NCBI GenBank assembly: GCA_004194705.1
Contig: SADC01000344.1
Coordinates: 62,001-126,000 of the forward strand
Direction: 5' to 3'
Source of the DNA: Ditylenchus dipsaci
Lineage: Eukaryota; Nematoda; Chromadorea; Rhabditida; Anguinidae
DNA: 64,000 nt
Below the pieces are notes generated by a model. It saw only the letters and a list, made by a program, of their open reading frames with translations. It did not search any database and was not told the origin of the DNA. A program made the position numbers and the translations under genes. Positions 46,730 through 56,973 of this stretch are shown in pieces (position 1 is the first letter of the stretch; every line of letters starts with the position of its first letter).

Positions 46730-46856
46730 CAGCGGTGCCAGCAAAAAAATCGGCACCAGCACCGGTGCGGCACCGGTGCCGGTGCTTTTTCGTTGAAATT
46801 TGGCACCGGCACCAGCACCGGTGCCAGCAAAACTTGGCACAGGCACCGGTGCTTTT
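46730..46856. repeat. GGCACCGGTGCC cluster
   Basis: At least six copies of GCACCGGTGCC-like palindromes with CACCAGCACC variants within 127 bp, strongly GC-rich against the surrounding AT-rich DNA. Same motif as in the palindrome at 44655-44785. Confidence 0.85.
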
Positions 46857-47254
46857 ACATCACTGGTTGGGACATGCGAGTTGGGATCGATACGAGTTGG
46901 GTGTCGTTCATCAAACATGCATAATGGCATTTGAAAAAAAATCAACAAAAAGAAAAACAAATCTCAACAATGGAAAACAACAAATCTAGTTCAATATTTT
47001 GAAAGTCTTCATCAATGCTTCCTCCTTGGAGATCAATGCATAGTTGGAGTAGCCGACCGTAGCTGTTAACTGCTCTCTGTACCTTTTTTAGGAAAATTTA
47101 AAGGGGAAAATCCTCGGAAAATTATTTGCTTCAGTTTATTGAGATGAGCCAGTTATCTTGGTAAACTTGGTTTTTCATCCACCCAAATAAAATAATGGCA
47201 CGGAACTGTAAAGAGAGCAGATATGCATAGACCCTTAGGAAAAGAAGGAAGAGG

Positions 47255-47326
47255 GGCGGCGTAGTGTAATGGTAGCACATCAGCCCGGACAACTGAAAGC
47301 TGCAGGTTCGATACCTGCCACCACCA
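47255..47326 (+). tRNA. tRNA-like cloverleaf, probably pseudogene
   Basis: A 71-nt cloverleaf can be drawn: acceptor GGCGGCG with CACCACC (two C-A mismatches), D stem GTGT/GCAC with loop AATGGTA, anticodon stem TCAGC/ACTGA (four pairs), five-base variable loop, T stem GCAGG/CCTGC with loop TTCGATA. The anticodon would be GGA, but position 33 is C rather than T and a serine tRNA should have a long variable arm. I therefore favour a degenerate or tRNA-derived sequence. Confidence 0.45.
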
Positions 47327-47500
47327 TTTTGCTTCTTCGTTCCTAAACTTTTCTGAACGAAATCAAGCAAAAGTTTAACACATAAGCAAAGCACGTTAAC
47401 AAAACTAACAAATGGCGAATGAATATCATTCTATTGCCTCAAACGTCCTCTTTCATGTGAAAAAAAGATCTCGCCGAGACACGATCAATGAAAGAAGATA

Positions 47501-47668
47501 CAGTCAACCCCGCTATAGTGACACCTCGCTATAGGAACACCAACGCTATAGTGACACCTCGCTTTTGTCTAAAATGCCTTAGACAAGACCCTCGCTATAG
47601 TGACACCCCGCTATAGTGACACTCAGGCCGGTCCCAAACAAATAAATACCCTAGATATAGTGACACAT
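47501..47668 (+). mobile_element. pogo-like MITE (TATAGTGACACC cassette), right end eroded
   Basis: TA then CAGTCAACCCCGCTATAGTG, with at least six copies of CTATAGTGACAC-like sequence on the same strand. The complementary right terminus is not visible. Confidence 0.65.
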
Positions 47669-48029
47669 GTCAAGCTTAGTTAATTAAAGTTGCAACTTTA
47701 AGTGAAGTTCTTTTAAAAACGAATTTCGATCTCTCCGTGAATTTCTTCCATATTAATTACGTGGTTTTGCTTTGTTTTTGCTGCCAATATTCAACCCAAT
47801 GATGTACATAATGCCGAAAAGCTGTAGTACAGTTCAAAATGTCCTACAGTCTTGATTAATATTTGCAATTGTAGTGCAGTTTCTCGGCATTATTCTTGTA
47901 ACTGCTTTAATGAAATTTAGACCCTACTTGGATATACCCCCCTCCCAAAATCAACTTTTTTTAAAAGTGCTTCCAAACACCCTATATCGACCTAAAATGG
48001 CCTCAGAAGTTCAAAAAAGACATTATTTT

Positions 48030-49112
48030 TCGCCCACGGACAATTCCCTGCCGCGCCAATTTCCTGCCGTGGCCAATTCCCTGCCGGACAATTCCCTGTC
48101 GAGAAAATATACTAGTAAAACCATATCCAATCGATTTCCCAACTAAACAAATTGCATCTTTATTGAGAACCAACTCGAACAACAATGGCAAACAACAATA
48201 ACGAAAAGAAAGCAATACAACATTTCCACGTACAAATATGATTAAAATCTATTAAAACAGACAGGATATTCGGCAACGGACACGGACGATTTACTCACTG
48301 GGACAATTCATTCACGGTTACTACTCATTTGGGGCCCACTCATTTCGGCTCCCTCATTTTGGCCCCAGTATATAAATATAGGATTTAAAAACACCCTGTC
48401 GTTCGAAGAACTCTTTTGACCTAGCATTAATGTACACTGGTCTACTTTTTGCCGAATAGCAGTGAATTCATCCGCAGTAAATTCATTGCTGGTAAATTTA
48501 TCCTCGATAAATCAATTATAAAAATTTGTGAGGTTAAAGGTTGCATTCTGGTGGTACGAGACATTTTTTGTTGAATCGCGCTCATAAACTACCGTATTTC
48601 CTGTAATAAGGCGGCATGCCGCCTTATTTTTCAAACCCCTGAAAATCCGAAAAATTTGAATTCAATCTCGAGATTTTCGGGTGCTCAACCAAAATCTAAA
48701 AAGCAGAATCGGTAGAGCTCGTGGGAGTTAAGAAAACGCATCAAACAGATAACCAAAATATTTACTCTGCTTCGAGATATAGACCCTCGAAGTTGGGGGT
48801 GCCGCCTTATTAGAGGGTGCCGCCTTATTACAGGAAATACGGTATCTATCCTCAGGTTGTATAGGAGAACAACCTGGTACTTCCACATTGAATTCATCCA
48901 CAGAAATTCACTCCATGTGGTCTTCCACTTGGAGCAATTTTTTCTTTCACTTTTTCGGGTTCCAAAACCTGATTTCCAATTTTTTTTTCAAAAAGCGGGA
49001 TCCCGATATTTTCCCGGCAGGGAATTGGCGCGGCAGGGAATTGTCCGGCAGGGAATTGTCCGGGAGGGAATTGGTCCCGGCAGGAAATTGGCGCGGCATA
49101 ATTCCCGTACCG
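48030..49112. mobile_element. element C with CAGGGAATTG tandem termini
   Basis: The left end has ACAATTCCCTGCCG-type units (about four), mirrored at 49012-49100 as CGGCAGGGAATTG. ATTATTTT flanks both sides (before 48030 and from about 49113), matching the single ATTATTTT in element A, so it is a probable 8-bp target duplication. Exact ends are uncertain by a few bases. Interior: the MITE 48592-48842 and unremarkable sequence. Confidence 0.8.
48592..48842 (+). mobile_element. CCGTATTT-family MITE (AAGGCGGCA cassette)
   Basis: 251 bp, TA on both sides (48590-48591, 48843-48844), TIR CCGTATTTCCTGTAATAAG. AAGGCGGCA or its complement occurs four times, twice in the left end and twice in the right. 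Backbone GGTGCTCAACCAAAA, GAATCGGTAGAGCTCGTGGG. Nested in element C. Confidence 0.93.
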
Positions 49113-49949
49113 ATTATTTTCAAGTTCTGGTCGATAAAAAATTGGGCTCTATATGCATTCGCATCTCTGGAAAAAAAAAGATGCCTTGGTCCCCCTGTTG
49201 ATTTTTTCGAAAAAAATTATTTTTTCAAAAGTTTCAAAAAGTATTTATAAGCACTTTTAGATCATTTTCACGAAAAAAAAATTTTTCCGCATAAAAAAGC
49301 TGTGGTATGCGTATATATTTTCATGCATCCAGAGCAGGGTTTGCATTTTTTTTTCTAAAAGTCCGAATGAAAATGCTAGTAAGCCGTTTTTGCCCTAACT
49401 TTATTTATTCTAGTTTGGCGTTCTGTTCTCGCTAGCATTTACAAAGTCTAGTTTTGCGAATGATTTCTACTAGCATTTTGGAAGTCTGATAAAAACAAAA
49501 CGCCAAGCTAGCATTTACAAAAGTTTGTTTTGCCGTCGATTTCTACTAGCATTTGTAAAGTCTAGTTAGAGCAAAATGCCACACTAGCATTTACAAAAGT
49601 TTGTTTTTGCCGTCAATTTTCCACTAGCATTTCTAAAGTCTAGTAAAATCGAAATGCCAAGCTAGCATTCGCAAAAGTGTGATTTTGCGGGAGATCTCTA
49701 CTAGCATTTCGGAAGTCTAGTATAAGGAAAAAGATAAGCTAGCATTTCTGAAAATTTGTTTTTTGCGGGCAATCTCCAGTGGCATTTTATATGATCTGCT
49801 TTGAAAGAAACGCCCTTATTAGCAATAAAATATCTTCACTTTTTTGTATTTTCAGTGTTTAGAATTTTAACAGTTCCTAACCTCTTCTATATTCAGAAAT
49901 TTTGATTTTCTCTACAATGCTCTCTTTTCGCTCCAACAGCTGTGGCAAG

Positions 49950-51817
49950 ATGAATAGCGTAGTCAAAGTGATCAAGAAGGCTGTGAGAAAAAGGTGGTTC
50001 CCATTTCCGATCCCGCTGCTTTCCCAATCGATGAACAAGTGGTGGCTCAAGTGGAGACTGAAGGCGAATACGTGCAATCTCAGCATAGATGTTTTCACCC
50101 GGTTTGGAAATGGTGAGCTTTTTACGTGAGTGTTCTCCTGAACACTTTTCTTGCTCTCCAGGTTTAATATCATCTCGGTACCAATGAAGAAACGGGACAA
50201 GCACGACAAAGAGTACGAAGTGGATATCGAGCAAGCGCAGTGCCCTACATGCGCGGTAACAATGCTAGCGAAGACTACGTCGATGCTTTCTCATCTTGAA
50301 TCCACCCACAGAAGAAGCCTTAGAAGAAGAAAATGATGAAGAAGAAAATGAAACCGCAGAAATTGATGGTGGAATGGAAGAAGAAGCGTAAGTCTCTTCA
50401 TTTTTTGTCATTTAGACGGACATTTTCATTTAGTGAATCCAATCCATTGCGTGTGCCATGCTTTGTTCATGGGATCAACAGAACACTAGTGATGTCAATG
50501 AATCGTTCTCTTCATAGTCATCAAGCCTTCCGACTTCTGCGAGTCATGATCAAGGCGATTCGCAAATCCAACTCTGCGACACATGATCTGGACTTTTTAC
50601 TCGGTGAAAATTGATCAATCGATTTTAAGAGAATAGAGGTTCTGTTATATTGACTTATTTTTTAGAAATCAAGGGTGAAACCCGGCGTCGGCTTGTCACG
50701 TTTGTGGCTACTAGGTGGGGTAGTTGGATCCCTACAATTGATTGTGTCCTCTCAATGGAACAGTGCGTCGTGCAGACAGCCAGGAAGAACAGAATTGCCT
50801 TCCCTTCACCTGTAGGCTGCTTTTTCGCTTCCTTTCTGAAATTGAGCGGAGAAAATTTCAGGAAGATTTCGATTACTTGCGTGATGTACTGAGAATTCTC
50901 AAGCCTTTCCAACGTGTGATCAAAGAAAGTCAGACGGCGATAAAAGTTACAATATCACGCTGCATCCCAATGGACAAGTATTTACGATCTCATCTTGAAA
51001 AAATCAAGGTAATATTTTCCCCCACTTTCCATGTTCATTATACTGTCTGACATATTTTAGACCATGATACCTGTAACTTCAGACGCATTCCCTATCATCG
51101 ACTTGCTTCTGGAGGATATGAGAGAAAGGTTTGACTACATGTACAACGCAAATTCTGTGCGTTTCGATGGACTGTTTCTGTCTTCAACATTGATGGACAT
51201 CAACACAATGGCTACTTTGAATCTCATAGAGCACGCATTAGCAGTTGACCAATTGTCGCGAATGGTACTTTGTCAGTTAATATATTTTTGGTTCGATTAT
51301 TATTTGATATCAGGTTCCCACACGGACTTCATCAGCATTAGTTGTACACGCCTCTGCAGAAACTGAAATGGAAGAAGAAGATGAGGATCAATCTTTTACT
51401 GCTTTTCTGAACGTTGCTCGCCGCGAGATGCTAACTGATCCACCTATGGCCATCGAAGCTTCTGGGAACAAAGCCGTGATCCTCAAGTTGGTTTCTCAAT
51501 TACAGACTATTCCACGCTCTGCTGATAAGGAATTGAACTCAGTCACTATTTTAGCCGCACTGTCTAGCAAGGTAGATTTTCTTTATCTCGCATGATAATT
51601 TATTCATAGACCACAGTAATAATTTTTAGGAGAATGAAGTGGTCATTCGCTATTGCATGTCAATGTTTGCTGTTCCTTGTACCGGAAGTCCGTGGAGCGC
51701 GTCTTCTCATCAGCTGGACTTATGACCAAAGGCGTGCGCACAAAAACAGATGAGAAGCTACTGAACTGCCAGATAATCGTCTACTGCAACCAGGAAATCC
51801 TTTTTGAGTCTCTATAA
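49950..51817 (+). CDS. hAT transposase with N-terminal BED zinc finger
   Basis: Several exons. About 49954-50118: MNSVVKVIKKAV, then RCFHPVWKW, the start of the BED domain. 50162-50310: CPTCAVTMLAKTTSMLSHLE and STH complete the C-x2-C...H-x4-H finger. 50430-50615: LRVPCFVHGINRTL and KAIRKSNSATHDLDFL, typical of the hAT catalytic core. 50668-51008: TRWGSWIPTIDCVLSMEQ and the LKPFQRVIKES region. 51061-51265, 51315-51570. The last exon from 51631 gives RYCMSMFAVP, then ERVFSSAGLMTKGVRT and NCQIIVYCNQEILF, the hAT dimerisation domain; TAA at 51815-51817. One-base losses occur in at least three exons. This is the most complete transposase in the window. Confidence 0.88.
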
Positions 51818-51895
51818 TTGGTCTAATTTGCTCGTTTTGTTGTTATCCAGGCCTTTGTTTATGGTTAGTTAAATAAAGTGTTATGAATTCATATA

Positions 51896-52065
51896 CAGTC
51901 AACCCTCGATTTAACGACACCCCTGGGGACCGACTTAAGGTGTCGTTAAATCAGGGATTTACTTTGACTAAATTTTAGTCAAAGCCAACAAAATGGGCTC
52001 ATTTTTGGGTGTCGTTAAATCGGGGGTGTCGTTAAATCGGGAAGTCGTTTAATCGAGGGTTGACT
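51896..52065. mobile_element. pogo-like MITE (TTTAACGACACC cassette)
   Basis: 170 bp, TIR CAGTCAACCCTCGATTTAAC, TA on both sides. GTCGTTAAATC or its complement occurs five or six times. Inserted in the hAT downstream of its transposase. Confidence 0.92.
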
Positions 52066-54361
52066 GTATCTTCTCTTTGCCATTGTTATGTATAATTACC
52101 AGTCAGTTGACTGGACTTTATCGACCACTATGGAGAAAGCTATACCACAGCAGGGCTACCTTACACGGAATATTGATGTGACCAACCAAATTGTTTTTGT
52201 CAGTAAGGAAGGTTTGGTCATTATGAAGACTGGAGAAACGGAAAATCAATGAAGTGCATGTGTTTATTCATTGTGTAATCTGATATTCGACATTGTTAAT
52301 CTACAATTAATTTTTGAGAGCATTTGGTATAAAATCATGTTAGATCAGACAGGATGTAAGGACAATTATTGAGTAGAACTCATATATATCGGTTAGTAGT
52401 TCGACAGTTTAATGTTAGTAGAGTTTAGGTAATGCTAGTACAGCTCAACCCACGAAAACAGAGTTTTAAAAATGCTTACTCAAAATTTCATTATGTTAGA
52501 ATTTAGAAATGCTAGTAGAAATTGACGGCAAAAATAAACTTTTTAAAAATGCTAGTGTGGCATTTTTTTTAACTAGACTTTGCAAATGCTAGTAGAAATC
52601 TCCCGCAAAATCAAAATTTTGCAAATGCTAGTGTGGCATTTTGCTCTAACTAGACTTTAAAAAGGCTAGTGGAAAATGACGACAAAAACAAACTTTTGTA
52701 AATGCTAGTGTGGCATTTTGTTTTTACTAGACTTTAAAAATGCTAGTAAAATTAATATGGTGAGCTAGACTTTAAATATACTAGTGTTGGCGATTTGCCT
52801 TCTACTAGCATTCTCAAAAACAGGCCTTTTTTGCAAACCCTGATCCAGAGTCACTCACTTACCTTAGACATAATTCCGAGCAAGGCTCTTGATCAAAAAA
52901 GAAAAGAAAAACATACCTTAGACGCAAATCGCTCGAAAGTGACTCTGGATGCATAAAAATATATACGCATACCTAAGCTTTTTTATGCGGTAGGCCCCAG
53001 TTAACAAAAACATGTTCAAAATCCACTGCTATTTAAAAAAAAGTTGCGGAAAAAATCAGCTTGGGGGACCAAGGCAAAAAATTTTTTTGAAAAATTTTTC
53101 AGAAAAATTTTTTTTTCGTGAAAATGATCTAAAAATGCTTATAAATACTTTTTGAGACTTTTGGGAAAAAAAAATTTTCGAAAAAATCAACAGGGGGGGG
53201 ACTAAGGCATCTTTTTTTTCCAGAGATGCGAATGCATATAGAGCCAAAATTGAGTTTTGGGTACTTTTAAATTTTGACTTTTTACCTGTTTTATCATGTT
53301 TTGGTCACTGGAGCTGGGCAAAAATAGTCTCTAAATGCATTTTTGATCAAGAGTCTTGCTCGGATCATGTCTAAGGTAAGTGGGTGTGCGCATCTCTAAC
53401 CAACCAAGCCCCGAAGGGGGCGCAGTGGGCTTGGTTGCTTGGGTTGAGATGCGTACACCCACATACCTTAGACGCAAATCACTCGAAAGTGACTCTGGAT
53501 GCATGAAAAAGCATGCATACCAGAGTTTATTTATGCGGTAGGCCCCAGTCAACAAAACTATGTTCAAGTCTTCCTTTTTGTTAGAAATTGGCACCTTTTT
53601 AATCCATTCCCACCCAAATACAGACCTAAATCCCTTTAAAAATGGTCAAAATGGGTGATTTTGGGTGGTCCCAAAACTCAGTTTTTTATTGACCAGAATT
53701 CAAAAAAAAATGCCTTTTTTGAACTCCTGAGGCCATTTAAGGTCGATATAAAGTGTTTGGTAACACTTTGAAAAAAGTTGATTTGGGGGGGGGGGGGGGG
53801 ATTATATCCAAGTAGCGCCGAAATTTATTCATTTCGGTTTTCTCTCAGGAACACTAATATTTCGCTATTTAGGCCCGCAACCATCAATTTAGAGCCTGAA
53901 AAAATGTGTACGTTAATTCCAGAATTGCGAGTCTAAATGGAGAATTAATAGTGTTTCCTTGACTAGCCTTCGACCAGCAAAATCTACATGTTTCAGATTA
54001 TACTGACGCATCAGAGCTGTCAAAAGACTTTGAGAATTGGGTTGAAAAGGGTTAGACCCTAGACGGTATGAGCGTTTGGTTTATACATAAAATCGACAGG
54101 TGACTGTATTACCATTTGCTAAACCCTCGCTGCCAGGTTCTCAAATGCATAATTTACAATGTGACCTCATTCACAAGAAACGGTTTAAGCAATTCAAGTG
54201 GGACTTTTTCGAATAAAAATAACAATTTTAACAAGCAAACAATTAGAAAAAAAATTTATTGGACCAATGTCTTCATGAACACAAAACGAATGTTCAACAC
54301 AACAACATGTGGTTATAGGATGAAATTAGTTAGAGTTTATCTGCGACTTCGCCTCTTTCAG

Positions 54362-55367
54362 TCAAGAGCACAGGCGACGATGGAAGCGATATTCTAAAAG
54401 AGTAAAAATCAACACGGTACAGTCAAACTTCGTTATAACATACGCCCAGGGACCGACCTTAGGGATATGTTATATCAGGGGTTCGTTATAACGAAGTTTG
54501 ACTGCATTAAATAAACACAACACTTACTCTTTACTCCCACTCTTCTTCAGCGAATTCACACGGGGATGATTTTGCGTAGAAGCCCCACGGCGAGGACTGT
54601 TATTCTTGGCCGGAGTTGTCTAAAACAAAAACAATTTACACTGGCGAATAATATAAAATACCGACCCCTCTATTGCGATTAGAAGACATCGATTCATCGA
54701 AACTTAAATGCCTTGGGAAGTTAGACCGGTACGGCGATGGCTTCTTATGAACCAAAACACTGTCGTCTTCATAGCCTGTTGTTATCTGAGTTTGATTGTT
54801 CTCAGTGCTGATTGTCTGCTCATTCAAATATTCTTTCTGTCTCACTACTCGGCCGATCAAAATGGGAGATTCCGGTAGTTTTCTCTCTAAAAGCTATAAG
54901 ATATTGACAAATTCTAACGTGAAAACTCACTCCTGCTGAATTACTGGCTTAGCTCCTGTTGTCCTGAATACACAATATTTACATGAGAGCTGAAAAAACA
55001 TATTCTTACGGTGAGTAGTAGATAACTTTCTCCGGAATGACTTGAATTGCTTCATCGCGTCTAGGTCCACAGCCATCAGTTTGCATCTCTGTTTCCACAG
55101 TTATCACTGGATCTGTCTGCGTAGCTTTTTCACACCTCTTTGGCCCGATATGCAGTCCACTGATCGGCTTTCTTGGCTTGGTAGGCACAAATTTGCTGCT
55201 TGTTACTGGTTGGTCGCATAAATCTTGCTGGTTGCCACTGGCTTAGCGCTGGTTTTAACCGGGACGGAACCAGAATCCGGATTGGCGACGACATGCTTCT
55301 TGCGGTCGGCAGGATTTGACGGTTTCAACGCTTTTGCAGGAGAGAATGAAAAGAATGGACGACTCAT
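54362..55367 (-). CDS. unrecognised Ser/Pro-rich protein
   Basis: Minus-strand exons: start ATG at 55367 (MSRPFFSFSPAKALKPSN, then a Lys/Pro/Ser-rich stretch) through KATQTDPVITVETEMQTD to IYYSP at about 55014; a short exon near 54962-54932 (TTGAKPVIQQE); 54893-54661 (LLERKLPESPILIGRVVRQK, SPYRSNFPRHLSFDESMSSN); 54619-54524 (TTPAKNNSPRRGAS, SLKKSGSK); 54394-54362 (YRFHRRLCS, stop TGA). About 280 residues, predicted mostly disordered, basic, with many SP/TP sites; could be a nuclear or cytoskeletal regulator, but I recognise no family. One base seems lost near 55203. The last intron holds a MITE, and a 2.9-kb transposon lies 200 bp upstream of the start. Confidence 0.75.
54420..54504. mobile_element. 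85-bp pogo-like MITE filling an intron
   Basis: CAGTCAAACTTCGTTATAAC and its complement at the right end, left flank TA, right flank CA. It makes up 85 of the 129 bases of the last intron (54395-54523) of the Ser/Pro-rich gene. Confidence 0.9.
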
Positions 55368-55664
55368 ATTTTGGCTTTTCTTCAACTAATTTTCTGTCTG
55401 AATTTTTTCTTGATTGAAAAAGTAATATTGGTGCGACTACTTCAAGTAATATCACACCAAATCTGAGCATCAGATCCTTGTTTTTCAGGTAAACCGGTTA
55501 TTTTCAAACTGGTTTTCGCCGAAAAAAGGTATCCGTTTAAGCTGAAGAATAGGGCGAAACAAACTACAGTCGACTCTCGATTTAACATACACCCCAAAAG
55601 TTCGTTCCCGCCTAGGGTCCGACACTTTTTTAACTCACTTTTCGTCTCACTTCACTTTACTTAT

Positions 55665-55885
55665 TCTGTTTTGACAGTCTGGTCTCAAATATCGCGAGGA
55701 TTCCGATTTCGCCGATCGTTTTTCAGAATCATAAAATATTTACATCTAACACCTGTTTTGGATTTAGGCGTATGTTAAATTGAGGTTTTGCTTTTTTAGA
55801 TGTAAATATTTTATGATTCTGAAAAACTATCGACAAAATCGGAGTCCTTGCGATATTTGGGACCTAACTGTCAAAACAGAATAAT
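55665..55885. repeat. palindrome inside the 2.9-kb element
   Basis: TTCTGTTTTGACAGTCTGG pairs with CTAACTGTCAAAACAGAAT, and CAGAATCATAAAATATTTAC pairs with GTAAATATTTTATGATTCTG, around a centre near 55785. Confidence 0.85.
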
Positions 55886-56424
55886 GTAAGGATTGTTGCG
55901 TTCTGACGAACGGCGTTCCAGTCAAAGATAATAGGTTTCGAACGAAACCTATTGCAACTTTAAAGTTGCTTTAACTTTTAACTTTAAAAATTTAATTTTA
56001 AAATATCCAGTTTAAAAGGCAAATTCGAAATACGATTTGTCCCGTCCAGATTTGTTTGACATGGCGGGTCTACGAATTATCCGATAGATCTAGAGATTAT
56101 ATTTTGGATAGTTTGTGATTAGCTGCTTTCTGCTCTGGGGTGGTAGTAACAATCAACGGATAAAATCCGCGATACGGATAAAATCCGCGGATACGGATAA
56201 AATCCGCGGATTTATCCGCAGCTGAGGATAAATCCGCGGATATATCCACGGATTTATCCGCGGATAAATCCGCGGATATATATTGGTAATTTTATTTTTT
56301 CTATAATTTCATTTCTTACTACTTTTCTGTTTGTTCAAAATAATTACAATGTTTATTCATACTTTTTCGTGTTACTGTATATAAGAAAGTAAACGATTTA
56401 TGCCTAAATTAATCATTTTCTCAA

Positions 56425-56740
56425 TTAAGAAAATTTTTGTTGCACAATATGGTTTCGATAAGTGTTTCCACTATTACTGTAAGCCATTATGGTGATATTT
56501 ATATCTGGTTGATCCTCTTCAAAATCATCTTCTATCCCATCAAAACGTGACTGTTTCAAATCAATAGCAATGTTGTGCAAGACTGCAGCAGCAACTATAA
56601 AACTAGACACATTTGCCAAATCTATGCGCTGTTCTCCATGTAGGCTATGGAATCTTCTTGTCCGCCTGCCAAAAGCTTGTTCAACAAGGACTCTGGTCTT
56701 AGCATGGGCGGAATTGTAACTCAAATGACAAATAAGATTA
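56425..56740 (-). pseudogene. Harbinger transposase, C-terminal remnant
   Basis: About 100 residues: SYNSAHAKTRVLVEQAFGRR, RFHSLHGEQ, VAAAVLHNIAID and an acidic end. This matches the C-terminal part of the DDE_4 domain (the N-x-x-H...R-x-x-VE-x-AFG block). Reading stops at the MITE 56741-56973, and nothing upstream continues the domain, so the N-terminus and most catalytic residues are gone. Confidence 0.85.
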
Positions 56741-56973
56741 CCGTATTTTCTCTTATTATTGGCTGGTCTCTAATTATGACTTTGAGAGTCTGTATCTCAG
56801 CGCAGAGTGAAAATTTCGCAATTTTTTCGCCTTTTCTTGGCTCCCACGGGTTCTGCCGATTCCGCTTTTTAGATTGGTTAAGCGCCCGAAAACTTCAAGA
56901 TAAACCTAGAATCTTCCGATTTTCGAAGAGTTGAAAAATCATCGACCCGGGTCTATGATTAGAGAAAATACGG
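56741..56973 (-). mobile_element. CCGTATTT-family MITE (inverted copy)
   Basis: 233 bp, TA on both sides, TIR CCGTATTTTCTCT / AGAGAAAATACGG. The backbone reads on the minus strand (GCTTAACCAATCTAAAAAG, GAATCGGCAGAACCCGTGGG, AAGAAAAGGC). The left palindrome TCATAGACCCGGGTC is its cassette. Inserted in the Harbinger transposase. Confidence 0.9.

Larger units (their letters stand above)
44313..46909. mobile_element. MULE-like element (MULE2), no transposase seen
   Basis: Left end GTAAAAACCAACTCGTATC and right end, read on the other strand, GAACGACACCCAACTCGTAT. The right terminus matches MULE1's GAACGACACCCAACT, and the alternating CAACTCGTATCAATCCC units parallel MULE1's arrays. Flanks ATCAAACAG (44304-44312) and ATCAAACAT (46910-46918) agree at 8 of 9 bases. 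The interior consists of other repeats and one open stretch. Confidence 0.75.
44225..47498. repeat. outer inverted repeat interrupted by MULE2
   Basis: TCTTCCATTGATCGTGTC (44229) with GCGAGATCTTTTTT pairs with AAAAAAGATCTCGC (47462) and GACACGATCAATGAAAGAAGA (47478). The MULE-like element 44313-46909 lies inside. Confidence 0.7.
49335..52842 (+). mobile_element. hAT transposon with transposase and long subterminal arrays
   Basis: TIR CAGGGTTTGCA / TGCAAACCCTG and an exact 8-bp duplication ATCCAGAG (49327-49334, 52843-52850). Both ends carry 400-450 bp of repeated ACTAGCATTT-AAAGTCTAGT units in inverted orientation (49370-49790; 52430-52815). The gene for a BED-finger transposase lies between. 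3.5 kb. Confidence 0.95.
49137..53245. mobile_element. foldback element D hosting the hAT
   Basis: GGGCTCTATATGCATTCGCA (49145) pairs with TGCGAATGCATATAGAGCC (53227); AGATGCCTTGGTCCCCCTG pairs with the complement near 53195. AAAATT flanks both sides. Part of the interior (52912-53020) matches the arm of elements A and B, so A/B and D share a module. Confidence 0.78.
47911..53826. mobile_element. foldback element B, copy of A, split by nested insertions
   Basis: Left arm CTACTTGGATATACCCCC (47924) to about 48028 and pieces to 49136; right arm 53246-53826 ending TATATCCAAGTAG. The right half matches element A, including CCTTAGACGCAAATCACTCG and the central GC hairpin at 53400-53435. Removing C (48030-49112) and D (49137-53245) restores an arm that aligns with element A. 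Confidence 0.85.

Noticed and set aside
47255..47326. Functional serine tRNA
   Set aside because: Acceptor mismatches, C at position 33 and a short variable loop argue against it; listed only as tRNA-like.
49877..50234. Two overlapping minus open frames of 110-113 codons
   Set aside because: Antisense to the first exons of the hAT transposase, whose plus-strand reading has clear BED motifs.
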